From assembly GCF_013266755.1 (NCBI RefSeq), contig NZ_JABRWJ010000002.1, positions 682,001 to 746,000 of the forward strand: a DNA stretch of 64,000 bases, written 5' to 3'. The DNA is from Pseudaquabacterium terrae. GTDB taxonomy: Bacteria; Pseudomonadota; Gammaproteobacteria; Burkholderiales; Burkholderiaceae_C. Positions 29,605-37,574 of the stretch are shown here, piece by piece. Numbering within the stretch: the first letter of the stretch is position 1; every line of letters starts with the position of its first letter. Position numbers and translations under genes: made by a program. Under the pieces are notes generated by a model, which saw only the letters and a program-made list of their open reading frames with translations, ran no database searches and was not told the origin of the DNA.

Positions 29605-30501
29605 ATGAGCAAGCTCGGATTCGTCGGCCTCGGCATCATGGGCGCGCCGATGGCCGGCCATTTGCGCGCCGGTGGGCATGAGCTCTACGTGCACACGCGC
29701 AGCCAGGTGCCGGCGGCCTTGACCGATGCCGGCGCGATCGTCTGCCCGAGCGCGGCCGAGGTGATGCGCCGTGCCGACACGGTGTTCCTGATGCTGCCGG
29801 ACACGCCGGACGTCGAGAAGGTGCTGTTCGGTGCCGGCGGCATCGCCGAAGGCTTGGCCGGCTCGTCAGGCAAGACGGTGGTCGACATGAGCTCGATCTC
29901 GCCGATCGAGACCAAGACCTTCGCCGAGCGCATCGCCGCGCTCGGTGCCGACTACCTCGACGCGCCGGTCTCCGGCGGCGAGGTCGGCGCCAAGGCCGCG
30001 AGCCTGACGATCATGGTCGGGGGCAGCGAGGCCGCGTTCGCGCGCATGCAGCCGTTCTTCTCACTGATGGGCAAGAACATCACGCATGTCGGCGACGCCG
30101 GCGCGGGCCAGGTCACGAAGGTCGCGAACCAGATCATCGTCGCGCTGAACATCGCCGCGGTGGCCGAGGCGCTGGTCTTCGCCAGCAAGGCCGGCGCCGA
30201 TCCGGCCAAGGTGCGCCAGGCGCTGATGGGCGGCTTCGCCGCCAGCCGCATCCTCGAGGTGCATGGCGAACGCATGATCAAGCGGACCTTCAACCCGGGC
30301 TTTCGCATCGGGCTGCACCAGAAGGATCTGAATCTCGCGCTGCAGGGCGCGAAGGCGCTGGGGGTTGCGCTGCCGGGCACGGCGAACGCCGCGCAGTTGA
30401 TGCAGGCGTGTGCCGCGCAGGGCTGGGACCAGCTCGACCACTCGGCGCTGGTGCGGGCGCTGGAGCTGATGGCCAGGCACGAAGTGGCGCCTGCGGGCTG
30501 A
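29605..30501 (+). CDS. garR: Tartronate semialdehyde reductase (2-hydroxy-3-oxopropionate reductase)
   Basis: This is a 298-residue beta-hydroxyacid dehydrogenase. It has the Rossmann motif FVGLGIMGAPMAGHL at the start, DAPVSGGEVGAKAASLTIMV as substrate loop, GAGQVTKVANQI with the catalytic Lys, and a C-terminal KDLNLAL helix. It reduces the tartronate semialdehyde made by GarL to D-glycerate (EC 1.1.1.60). It follows garL by 4 nt. Its last 319 nt recur in diverged form at 32296-32614. Glycerate kinase is not in the window. Confidence 0.94.
   Translation: MSKLGFVGLGIMGAPMAGHLRAGGHELYVHTRSQVPAALTDAGAIVCPSAAEVMRRADTVFLMLPDTPDVEKVLFGAGGIAEGLAGSSGKTVVDMSSISPIETKTFAERIAALGADYLDAPVSGGEVGAKAASLTIMVGGSEAAFARMQPFFSLMGKNITHVGDAGAGQVTKVANQIIVALNIAAVAEALVFASKAGADPAKVRQALMGGFAASRILEVHGERMIKRTFNPGFRIGLHQKDLNLALQGAKALGVALPGTANAAQLMQACAAQGWDQLDHSALVRALELMARHEVAPAG
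30183..30501 (+). repeat. Direct repeat, copy 1 (garR 3' end)
   Basis: These 319 nt, covering the C-terminal 105 codons and stop of garR, align without gaps to 32296-32614 at roughly 91-92% identity by eye. Most differences are synonymous. The two copies bracket about 1.8 kb of unrelated and partly degenerate sequence. Confidence 0.85.
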
Positions 30502-30683
30502 GTCCTTTGTCGAGCCGGTCAGCGTCGGCGTCGGCCTGCAGGACTTCGGCGTCGTCGCCGCTTCAGCCGGCGCGTGTTCACCGCTACCCCTACGGCCCGA
30601 CACTGCGCGACTGGTCCGGGCAGTTCCAGCTCACCGAGATCCGGACGATGTCGCCGGCCTGGCGGAGTAGAGTCGGCGTTGCC

Positions 30684-30989
30684 ATGGCGCGCCTCGCCCC
30701 GCTCGCATCGCTGCTCACCGCGCTTGTCGGCGGCCTGGACATGAGCGCCGCCGAGATCTCCGCGGTCACCGGCCACGAGATCGCGCATGCGCTGCGCGAG
30801 CACTCGCGCGAGAAGGTGCCGCAGCAGGGGTTGTCGCAGGCCGTCGTCACCAGCATCGCGGTCTCGGACGCGCGCAATGCCGGCGCCTACGGCGCGCTCG
30901 CCGGCGTCGGCTCGCTGCTGTTCCGCGCGCTCGACGAGGCGGTGCCGAAGGTGATCGGGCTGTACGAGGCCGCGCTGAAAGCGCGTTAG
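30684..30989 (+). pseudogene. Remnant of an M48-family metallopeptidase
   Basis: The frame gives AEISAVTGHEIAHALREHSR, containing the zinc-binding HEIAH (HExxH) of M48 peptidases, and then an Ala/Gly-rich continuation to a stop. Intact M48 proteins have about 250 residues, with a signal peptide and about 90 residues before this motif. Here only about 80 residues of recognisable sequence remain, and the segment upstream does not match. The stretch 30502-30683, between garR and this remnant, shows no gene I can recognise. It is most likely a decayed fragment, although a short translated product is not excluded. Confidence 0.6.
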
Positions 30990-31107
30990 GCGCATGCGCA
31001 CCCGACCGAACCCTGGCCCTGTCGGCAGGCCCCAAGCCCACGCTGCAGAACGCGCCTCACCTCGAACCGTCGGCGCATGCTCGTCCCATTCTGGTGACGA
31101 GGGATTC

Positions 31108-32085
31108 ATGCGCAGGCGTCATGCTTCCGTGGCGATCGTTCTGCTTGCTCCGGTATACGGCACCTCCCGGGCGCAGCGGACCCGGGTGATCCGCATCGGC
31201 ATTCTGGCAACTCCGACTCCGGAGGCGTGGGAGCCGCGCCTCGTGTGGTTCAAGCAGGCGCTCGCCTCCCGCGGCTACGTCGAAGGCCAGGACTATGTCC
31301 TCGTGCCACGCTTTGCAAACAACAACATCGACCAACTCGACAGTCTCGCCGCCGAGCTGGTGCGGCTGAAACCGGACCTCATCGCGACTATTGGCGCAGC
31401 GCCGACGAAGGCCGTGATGAACCAGACGGGCACGATACCGATCGTGGTGATCGGCGCTGGTGACCCGGTCGGATCGGGTCTCGTCAAGAGCCTGGCGCGG
31501 CCTGGTGGCAATGTCACCGGAACCTCGAATTCGTTTACCGACCTGACACCCAAGACGCTGCAACTGTTGCGCGACACAGTGCGTGACCTGTCGCGCATCG
31601 CGGTCCTGGTCCTTCCCGGTCAAGCGTCACATCAGCAGGTTGTGCGGACCATGCACACACTCGCCCCCGGGATCGGTATCCGGGTGATTCCGGTGGAAAT
31701 CCCATCGGCGCGCGAGCTTGAACAAGGCTTTCGGACGATGACGCATCAGGGCGCGCAGGCGGTCGTCGTCGCGCACGCCTCGATATTCCTCGGCCTCAAG
31801 CGGCAACTGGCCGAGTTGTGCCTCGCAAACCGCTTGGCGGGAGCCAGCTTTGCGCCAGAGTACGCCGATGCCGGCCTGCTGATTGGCTACGGCCCGGATC
31901 CCGTTGAGTTTTACAATCGCACCGCGTACTTCATCGACCGCATCCTCAAGGGCGCATCGCCGGCAGACCTGCCGGTGGAACAGCCGACGAAGTTCGAGTT
32001 CGCCCTCAATCTACGCACCGCTCGTGCGCTTGGTATCAGCGTGCCACAAGCGTTGCGGTTACGCGCGGATCGCATTATCGAGTAG
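31108..32085 (+). CDS. ABC transporter substrate-binding protein (PF04392-type)
   Basis: This is a 325-aa protein of the ABC_sub_bind family, beginning MRRRHASVAIVLLAPVYGTS as a signal peptide. It contains IRIGILATPTPEAWEPRLVW, LAAELVRLKPDLIATIGAAP and PIVVIGAGDPVGSGLVKSLA followed by RPGGNVTG, the family hallmark. It ends in LRLRADRIIE, a typical terminus. Ligand unknown. The gene is visibly less GC-rich than its surroundings and stands alone, without permease or ATPase, between the two copies of the garR 3' end. Acquisition by transfer is likely. Confidence 0.85.
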   Translation: MRRRHASVAIVLLAPVYGTSRAQRTRVIRIGILATPTPEAWEPRLVWFKQALASRGYVEGQDYVLVPRFANNNIDQLDSLAAELVRLKPDLIATIGAAPTKAVMNQTGTIPIVVIGAGDPVGSGLVKSLARPGGNVTGTSNSFTDLTPKTLQLLRDTVRDLSRIAVLVLPGQASHQQVVRTMHTLAPGIGIRVIPVEIPSARELEQGFRTMTHQGAQAVVVAHASIFLGLKRQLAELCLANRLAGASFAPEYADAGLLIGYGPDPVEFYNRTAYFIDRILKGASPADLPVEQPTKFEFALNLRTARALGISVPQALRLRADRIIE

Positions 32086-32127
32086 CGGTCTCCCGACGCC
32101 ACCCACCAACCCCCAGGAGCGCAAGAC

Positions 32128-32235
32128 ATGCTCTCCATCACCAGTGCCGAGCAGTTCGCGCGCGATTGGCTCGCACTCCTGGACAGGCTCGCTCCGCTCG
32201 GTCTACCGCAACACGATGACCCGGCCTGCGAGTGA
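32128..32235 (+). CDS. Very short ORF, probable gene remnant
   Basis: An ATG behind a good SD (AGGAG, 7 nt) opens a 35-codon frame, MLSITSAEQFARDWLALLDR and so on, ending ACE-stop. The start looks genuine, but the product is too short for any family I recognise. It may be the 5' stub of a gene whose rest was replaced by the foreign garR 3' end that begins 60 nt downstream. Confidence 0.3.
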   Translation: MLSITSAEQFARDWLALLDRLAPLGLPQHDDPACE

Positions 32236-32295
32236 CGCCTGACCCCGATCGAGAGCCGTCGAGTCGGTCGAGCAATGGCTCGGCGTCCTGCCGCG

Positions 32296-32614
32296 CAGCA
32301 AGGCCGGCGCCGACCCGGCCAAGGTGCGCCAGGCTTTGATGGGCGGCTTCGCCGCCAGCCGCATCCTCGAGGTGCATGGCGAACGCATGATCAAGCGCAC
32401 GTTCAACCCGGGCTTTCGCATCGGGCTGCACCAGAAGGACCTGAACCTCGCGCTGCAGGGCGCGAGGGCGCTGGGGGTCGCGCTGCCGGGTACGGCCAAC
32501 GCCGCGCAGTTGATGCAGGCGTGTGCCGCGCAGGGCTGGGGCCAGCTCGATCACTCGGCGCTGGTCAGGGCGCTGGAGTTGCTGGCGGCGCACGAGGTGA
32601 CGCCGCAGACATAG
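32296..32614 (+). pseudogene. garR 3'-end fragment (second, diverged copy)
   Basis: The last 105 codons of a tartronate semialdehyde reductase gene are present, with no start and no N-terminal NAD domain. The alignment to garR (30183-30501) is gap-free. Differences are mostly at third positions (for example GCGCTG against GCTTTG, CGGACC against CGCACG), with few amino-acid changes until the last dozen codons. This pattern means the copy spent time under selection as a working gene before being truncated, so it is not a fresh tandem duplication of its neighbour. Confidence 0.8.
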
Positions 32615-32629
32615 CGAGTAATTTCAGGA

Positions 32630-32663
32630 CCATCGGAAAAAACTCGCGAGTTTTTTCCGATGG
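32630..32663. promoter_or_regulatory. Perfect 34-bp palindrome before the AAA-ATPase gene
   Basis: Each 17-nt arm reads CCATCGGAAAAAACTCG on its own strand, and the two meet without a loop at the centre (32646/32647). It lies 17 nt before the ATPase ATG and 15 nt after the garR-fragment stop. It could be an operator for a dimeric regulator or, as RNA, a very stable hairpin covering the leader. The A6/T6 tracts are exceptional in this GC-rich region. Confidence 0.7.
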
Positions 32664-32679
32664 ACGTAAGATCGCCCGG

Positions 32680-33825
32680 ATGCCTTCCGCGGACGACCCG
32701 TTTGCCATTGCCGCTCCAGCGCACCGCTATCTGCGGGCGCAGGTGGAGGAGGACTTGGCATTGAAGATGGTGTTCATCGGCGGCCCACGCCAGGTCGGCA
32801 AGACGTCGCTGGCCCGCTCGCTACTGCCGGACCCGGCCTGCGAGCTCAACTATGACGTCGCTGCGCACCGGTTGGCGCTGCTCCGCCACGAATTGCCGGC
32901 CACCGACTTCTGGTTCTTCGACGAAATCCACAAGTACCGTGGTTGGCGCAACTACCTGAAGGGACTGTTCGATCAGCACGGGGGCCGGCGCCGCATTCTG
33001 GTTACCGGTTCGGCCCGCCTCGACCTCTACCGTTTCGGCGGTGACTCGCTGCAGGGCCGCTACTTCTACTTGCGGCTGCATCCGTTCAGTGTCGCGGAAC
33101 TGGGTGGCCAAGCCGATGTTGTTCCGGCCCTGCTGGCCCTCGGCGGGTTCCCCGAGCCATTTCTCTCTGCGAGCGAACGCTTCGCGCGACGCTGGGCACT
33201 CGCGTACCGAGAGCGGCTGGTCCGAGAAGAAATCTCCGGCCTCGAGCAGGTGTCCGACCTCGGCCGGCTCGAACTGCTGGCGGCAACTCTGCCCGAACGC
33301 GTGGGCAGCCCTCTGTCGCTCAACTCCCTGCGCGAGGATCTGCAGGTGTCTCACCAGACCGTCTCACGCTGGGCGGACATGCTGGAGCGCGTGTACGGTA
33401 TCTTCCGCCTGGCCCCGTTCGGCGCGCCCAGACTGCGCGCCGTCAAGAAAGAGCGCAAGCACTACCACTACGACTGGTCGGTGGTCCCCGATGCCGGCGC
33501 CCGCTTCGAGAACATGGTGGCCAGCCACCTGTTGAAGTGGGTCGAGTTCCAGATCGACACCGAAGGCCGCGACCTGGAACTACGCTACTTCCGTGACATC
33601 GACGGCCGCGAAGTGGACTTTTTGATCACCGAGCGACGGCAGCCGATCGCGATGGTCGAGTGCAAGTTGGGCGACGACGTGGTGTCGCCAGGTTTGCGCT
33701 ATCTCAAGGCGCGCTTTCCGGACGTCATCGCATGGCAGGTTTCTGCGCATGGCGTGCGCGACTATCTCAGCGTCGAAGGCGTGCGCGTTGCACCTGCCGT
33801 GCGCCTGCTGCGCGAGCTGGTGTAA
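32680..33825 (+). CDS. AAA ATPase with DUF4143 domain
   Basis: This 381-residue protein belongs to the large AAA_14/DUF4143 family. It has Walker A GGPRQVGKTS (about residues 34-43), Walker B WFFDEIHK, sensor ILVTGSARL and a substrate region YFYLRLHPFSVAELG. The C-terminal DUF4143 domain has REVDFLITERRQPIAMVECK, a D-ExK arrangement as in PD-(D/E)XK nuclease folds. The biological role of the family is unsettled; it is common in accessory DNA. The start is supported by the end of the palindrome upstream and by homology beginning at MPSADDPFAI. It is monocistronic, and less GC-rich in codon use than its neighbours. Confidence 0.85.
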   Translation: MPSADDPFAIAAPAHRYLRAQVEEDLALKMVFIGGPRQVGKTSLARSLLPDPACELNYDVAAHRLALLRHELPATDFWFFDEIHKYRGWRNYLKGLFDQHGGRRRILVTGSARLDLYRFGGDSLQGRYFYLRLHPFSVAELGGQADVVPALLALGGFPEPFLSASERFARRWALAYRERLVREEISGLEQVSDLGRLELLAATLPERVGSPLSLNSLREDLQVSHQTVSRWADMLERVYGIFRLAPFGAPRLRAVKKERKHYHYDWSVVPDAGARFENMVASHLLKWVEFQIDTEGRDLELRYFRDIDGREVDFLITERRQPIAMVECKLGDDVVSPGLRYLKARFPDVIAWQVSAHGVRDYLSVEGVRVAPAVRLLRELV

Positions 33826-33841
33826 CCCAGCTACCGGCCCA

Positions 33842-34216
33842 TCACGCCGTGGCGGAGGGCTGAAGCCACGCGGAGCGCGTCACGGCCAGCGCCTGGCTGG
33901 TGTGGCGCTCGTCGATCCACGCGCGGCCCTGGTCCAGGGCGTAGCGGATCGCGGCGCGGTGGTCGTCGAACAGCGGCGTGAAGCGCAGCACGCGGTCGTG
34001 CGTGGCGCTGCCCTGGCCGCTGCGGATGGAGACCGATGCCGCATAGCGGCTATCGGGCAAACGACGCGTCAAGGTGGAAACGCGGTACTTGCCGATGTCG
34101 ATGGTCGTGTTCGAGTTGTTGATATCTTGCTTTCGTTGAATTGCGCTGGAACAGCGCTGCGAGCAGGCGACGCCGCGCTCCGCACATGCTCGCGCTGTGC
34201 TGAAAACACCAAGCAA
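33842..34216 (-). CDS. Conserved hypothetical protein
   Basis: This is a frame of up to 124 codons. The central part, GKYRVSTLTRRLPDSRYAAS and VSIRSGQGSATHDRVLRFTP with a following RYALDQGRAWI, resembles small proteins common in Burkholderiales. The ATG at 34216 gives an N-terminus (MLGVFSTARACAERG) that does not look like the family, which usually starts shortly before the GKYRVS segment. No other standard start is available, so the start is uncertain. Function unknown. It converges on the AAA-ATPase gene. Confidence 0.55.
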   Translation of the reverse strand: MLGVFSTARACAERGVACSQRCSSAIQRKQDINNSNTTIDIGKYRVSTLTRRLPDSRYAASVSIRSGQGSATHDRVLRFTPLFDDHRAAIRYALDQGRAWIDERHTSQALAVTRSAWLQPSATA

Positions 34217-34393
34217 TCAATGACGGGGGAGATTCGACCGGAACGACCCGCGGCGAGCGCGGCGGGTGTACAGAGGAGTGACCTGCGAAACGACGGTCTT
34301 GAGCGTGCCTACGGGGCGCATGGTACACGCCGGACCCCGTGTCATGGCCGCGATGCACGAATTGACCCTTTGCGGCGGACCGATCCGTGGATT

Positions 34394-34876
34394 TCAGCCC
34401 CTTTTCAGCGCCATTTCGAAGAATTGCATGCCTTCGACCGGTGCCTCGTAGTACGGCGCCGTCTCGGTGAAGCCGAAGCGCTGGTACAGGACCTGAGCGG
34501 CGCGGGTCCGGGGCACGGTGTTCAGCACCAGCCGGGCGTAGCCGAGCGAGCGGGCGCGGTCCATCAGCGATGCGACCAGCCGCTCGCCGAGCGCCGCGCC
34601 GCGGTAGGCTGGCCGCACGAACAGCCGCTTCACCTCGGCCACCGCATCCGAATGCCGCAGCAGGCCAACGCAGCCGGCGATCTCGCGCTCGGCCTCGGCG
34701 ACGAGGAACAGCCCTGACGGCGCGCTGAACAGCTGCTCGAGCGCAGCGGTCTCGGCGATGAAGCGTTCCGACAGTTCCATGTCGAGCCAGTCGACGTAGT
34801 CCTGGATGATGGAGCGCAGGCCAAGGCTGTCGGCCGGGAACGCGGCTTCGCGGATCTGCGGTGTGCGCTCGTGCAT
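34394..34876 (-). CDS. GNAT-family N-acetyltransferase
   Basis: This is a 160-aa single GNAT domain. Motif A is KRLFVRPAYRGAALGERLVA (the acetyl-CoA pyrophosphate loop R-x-x-x-A-L-G), and motif B is LVLNTVPRTRAAQVLYQRFG followed by FTETAPYY. It begins MHERTPQIREAAFPADSLGL. The substrate is unknown; the pattern is that of generic PhnO/RimI-like acetyltransferases. It lies 18 nt after the lipoprotein gene upstream and may be cotranscribed with it. The 177 bp beyond its 3' end (34217-34393) show no gene. Confidence 0.85.
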   Translation of the reverse strand: MHERTPQIREAAFPADSLGLRSIIQDYVDWLDMELSERFIAETAALEQLFSAPSGLFLVAEAEREIAGCVGLLRHSDAVAEVKRLFVRPAYRGAALGERLVASLMDRARSLGYARLVLNTVPRTRAAQVLYQRFGFTETAPYYEAPVEGMQFFEMALKRG

Positions 34877-34894
34877 GCGAAAGAACCGGGTTCC

Positions 34895-35434
34895 TCAAGT
34901 ACGCGGCGCCGCCGGCGCCACGCAGCCCGCCGCAGCACCCAGGCCCTTCAGATACGCACGCCGGATCGTGCCGGCGGCGATCGCCGAGCTGACTTCCTTC
35001 GAGTAGCGCTCGGCACCGCTCAATTTGCGCACCCAGCCGCGGAATGGCACGATGCCCTCGGCGGCGCTGCGCACCGCGCCGACGGCGGCGTCGCCGACCG
35101 CGCCGCTGCCGCGCTCGACCAGGCTCGGATTGCTCTCGGTGGCCGGCGTGTCGAGGTCGGCGCCGAGCGCGGCGTCGAGCGTGCGCACCTGCGCCGCCAG
35201 CGCCGTGCAATCACGCTCCGCCGGCAGTGCGTAGGGCGCCCGCTGCGCCGTGGCGAGCACCGCCGGGATGTCCGCGCGCACCAGGTTCAGGTCCGACAGC
35301 GGCGTGGTCGCGGCCTGGCCGAGCGGCGTGCTCGTCGTGCTCGGGGTGTCGCCGCCGCCGTTGCGGCGAGTGGCATCGGGGGTCGAGCAGGCGGCCAGCG
35401 CCGCCAGCAGCATCAACATCGAGATGGATTTCAT
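34895..35434 (-). CDS. Hypothetical lipoprotein
   Basis: This is a 179-residue protein with signal MKSISMLMLLAALAACSTPD and lipobox LAAC at 13-16. It has a Ser/Thr/Pro-rich linker and a domain with ERDCTALAAQVRTLDAALGA and FRGWVRKLSGAERYSKEVSS, and a C-terminal Cys and Ala-rich tail. Similar proteins of unknown function are common in Burkholderiales. Its ATG overlaps the stop of the upstream TPR-methyltransferase gene (ATGA), so the two are coupled. Confidence 0.8.
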   Translation of the reverse strand: MKSISMLMLLAALAACSTPDATRRNGGGDTPSTTSTPLGQAATTPLSDLNLVRADIPAVLATAQRAPYALPAERDCTALAAQVRTLDAALGADLDTPATESNPSLVERGSGAVGDAAVGAVRSAAEGIVPFRGWVRKLSGAERYSKEVSSAIAAGTIRRAYLKGLGAAAGCVAPAAPRT

Positions 35435-36774
35435 GCGCGCTCCTGGAGTGTGACGATCAACCCGGCGACCGGCTGGCGCTGGTCCTCGCGGATCGGTTGC
35501 TCTTCGATCAGCAGCACGTCGAAGCCGTGCCGCTCGGCCAACGCTTCGAGGTAGCGGCGCGACTGCGCGTAACGCGCGCTCGGCCGCAGCACGAAGTCCT
35601 GCGCATCGTCGGCGCGCTCGACCGAGAAGCAGAACAGGCCCCCCGGCTGCAGCACGCGCCGCGCGCCTTCGAACACCGCATCGAGCGCGCCAATGTAGAT
35701 GAACACGTCGGCGGCGACCAGCAGCGCGTAGCGTTCGGCGGTCTGCTGCAGGTGCCGCGCGATGTCGGCCTGCACCAGGCTGCGGTAGACGCCGCGCTCG
35801 CCCGCCTTCGCCAGCATCGGCGGCGACAGGTCGACGCCATCGAGCTGCTCGACCAGCGGCGCGAGCAGCGGCCCGCACAGGCCCGTGCCGCAGCCGAGGT
35901 CGAGCGCCGCGCCGAGGCGCCTGCCGGCCCCCTGCGCGGCCACCTGCGCGGCGACTTGCGCGCCGACCTGCTGCGCGATCAGCTGCGGTGCGCGGTAGTG
36001 CAGCGCCTGGACCAGGTGCGCGTCGAAGCTGCCGGCATAACCGTCGAACAGCCCGCGCACGTAGAGCGGCGGCGCCTGCACCGGCGCGGCGCCGCCGGTC
36101 ACCGACGCCAGCAGGTAGGCGTTCAGCGCGGCATCGCCGCCGAAGGCAAGTGCCTGGCGGAAGCAGTGCCCGGCCTCGTCGAGCTGCTGCCGGTCCTTCA
36201 GGATCGCGCCGCAGCCGCTCCACGCATCGGCGAGCTGAGGGTCGTGGACCAGCGCCTGCCGATAACTCGTCAAGGCCTCGTCATGGCGATCGAGCTCCTG
36301 CAGCGTCTGGCCACGCCGCCACCACGCCTCGGCGCGCTGCGGGTCGATCTGCAGCAGGCGATCGAAGCAGGCCAGCGCCTCGGCCGGGCGCCGCAGCCGG
36401 TTCAGCGTCAGCCCCTGGTGATAGCTTGCAGCGACGTGGCTCGGATCGTCCGGCTGCACCTTGGCGTAGGCGGCCAGGGCTTCGTCGTCGCGGCCCAGGT
36501 CGGCCAGCGCATGGCCGCGGTGGAACCAGGCTTCACCGAGCGTGGGTTCGGCGGCGAGCACGGTCGACAGACCCTCGAGTGCCTGCTGCGGCAAGCCCAG
36601 CTTCAGCCGCGTCTGGGCCAGGTTCAACAGCGTCGACGTGCGGCCCGGCACCAGCGCCAGCGACGCAGCGAACTGCTGCTGCGCCGCTTCGTAGTGCTCG
36701 GCCTCGAAGGCCCGCACGCCGTCGATGAAATGCCGGCGCGCGGCTTCGAACACATCGCTCCCGACATCGTTCAT
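35431..36774 (-). CDS. TPR-repeat protein fused to a SAM-dependent methyltransferase
   Basis: This is a 447-aa two-part protein. About six tetratricopeptide repeats cover residues 10-215 (for example GEAWFHRGHALADLGRDDEA). A class I methyltransferase follows, with motif I AALDLGCGTGLCGPLLAPLV (about 288-307), acidic LDGVDLSPPMLAKA and motif IV LLVAADVFIYIGAL. The TPR part probably recruits the partner or substrate. Its 3' end overlaps the lipoprotein gene by 4 nt, and its start overlaps the SRPBCC-NIPSNAP gene end by 4 nt, so five genes (37574 gene through GNAT) look like one transcript. Confidence 0.85.
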   Translation of the reverse strand: MNDVGSDVFEAARRHFIDGVRAFEAEHYEAAQQQFAASLALVPGRTSTLLNLAQTRLKLGLPQQALEGLSTVLAAEPTLGEAWFHRGHALADLGRDDEALAAYAKVQPDDPSHVAASYHQGLTLNRLRRPAEALACFDRLLQIDPQRAEAWWRRGQTLQELDRHDEALTSYRQALVHDPQLADAWSGCGAILKDRQQLDEAGHCFRQALAFGGDAALNAYLLASVTGGAAPVQAPPLYVRGLFDGYAGSFDAHLVQALHYRAPQLIAQQVGAQVAAQVAAQGAGRRLGAALDLGCGTGLCGPLLAPLVEQLDGVDLSPPMLAKAGERGVYRSLVQADIARHLQQTAERYALLVAADVFIYIGALDAVFEGARRVLQPGGLFCFSVERADDAQDFVLRPSARYAQSRRYLEALAERHGFDVLLIEEQPIREDQRQPVAGLIVTLQERA

Positions 36775-37574
36775 GCGTCACTCCCGTTCGAACCCCGCAG
36801 ATCCTCGACCGACTCCGGCGACAGCCACAGCACCGAGCTGAGATAGGACTCGATGTGCGCGAGGATGGCTTCACGCGGACCCTGCAGCCAGGCCCGCGAG
36901 CCGTAGAACGCATCCTGGCGCGCCTGCAGGTCGGCCAGGTCGTCGTAGGCGCGGACGAGGTGATAGCTGTCGGCCGCGTGCGCCGACGGACCGAAGGCCA
37001 CCACGTCGGTCGCCCAGTCGCGCAGCAGCGGCACCGCCTGCTGCAGCACCTGGGCGTGGAACGCCGCCTGCGTGCCCGGCTTCAGCTGGTACGAACGCAC
37101 CTCGACCAGCCGCGCTCCACCCGGCGCGCGCTGCGCCGCCAGCACCGCGGCCAGGCGATCGAGGTTCTGCTCGTTGGCCGGGCCGGCGAAGGGCGCGACG
37201 CGCGCGCATTCGGCGGCATCGTCGAACACCTGCTGCCAATCGATGCGCGTGCGGCCGCCGTCGTCGGTGAGCGTGATGGTCAGCGTGAAGGCGTGCACCG
37301 GCGCGACATGCCGCACGACGAAACGCGCTGGCCCGGCGAGCTCGGTGAAGACGCACTCGTTGGGGTAGTCGGTGCCGTCCGGCCCGTGCATCGTGAACAG
37401 CCAGCGCCCGCCGGGGCGCGGCTCGAAGACCTCGAAGGTATTGCGAAAGCCCGCCGGCCCCCACCAGCGCGCCAGCCGCGCCGGGTCGATGAAGGCGGCG
37501 AACACGCGCTCGCGCGGCGCGTCGAGCGCTCGGGTGGTGGCGAGGGTGCGGGCGTCGTCGTTCATGAGCGTCAT
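36771..37574 (-). CDS. SRPBCC (AHSA1-like) domain fused to a NIPSNAP domain
   Basis: This is a 267-aa protein. The N-terminal AHSA1/START-like fold (about 1-155) has RVFAAFIDPARLARWWGPAG and GGRWLFTMHGPDG. The C-terminal NIPSNAP ferredoxin-like domain (about 160-260) has VEVRSYQLKPGTQAAFHAQV. Each is usually a separate gene, so this is a natural fusion. ATG 37574 shares a base with the DUF1697 stop codon (TGATG); ATG 37565 is better spaced from the GGAG and may be used. Function unknown; both folds bind small hydrophobic or amine ligands in other proteins. Confidence 0.8.
   Translation of the reverse strand: MTLMNDDARTLATTRALDAPRERVFAAFIDPARLARWWGPAGFRNTFEVFEPRPGGRWLFTMHGPDGTDYPNECVFTELAGPARFVVRHVAPVHAFTLTITLTDDGGRTRIDWQQVFDDAAECARVAPFAGPANEQNLDRLAAVLAAQRAPGGARLVEVRSYQLKPGTQAAFHAQVLQQAVPLLRDWATDVVAFGPSAHAADSYHLVRAYDDLADLQARQDAFYGSRAWLQGPREAILAHIESYLSSVLWLSPESVEDLRGSNGSDA

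Noticed and set aside
30684-30989. Functional M48 metallopeptidase
   Set aside because: Only the HExxH region is left; the signal peptide, the upstream half and the downstream Glu ligand region cannot be found.
30183-32614. Integrase-type island with attL/attR in the garR 3' end
   Set aside because: No integrase gene is present, and mainly synonymous divergence over 319 nt is not how attachment-site duplications look.
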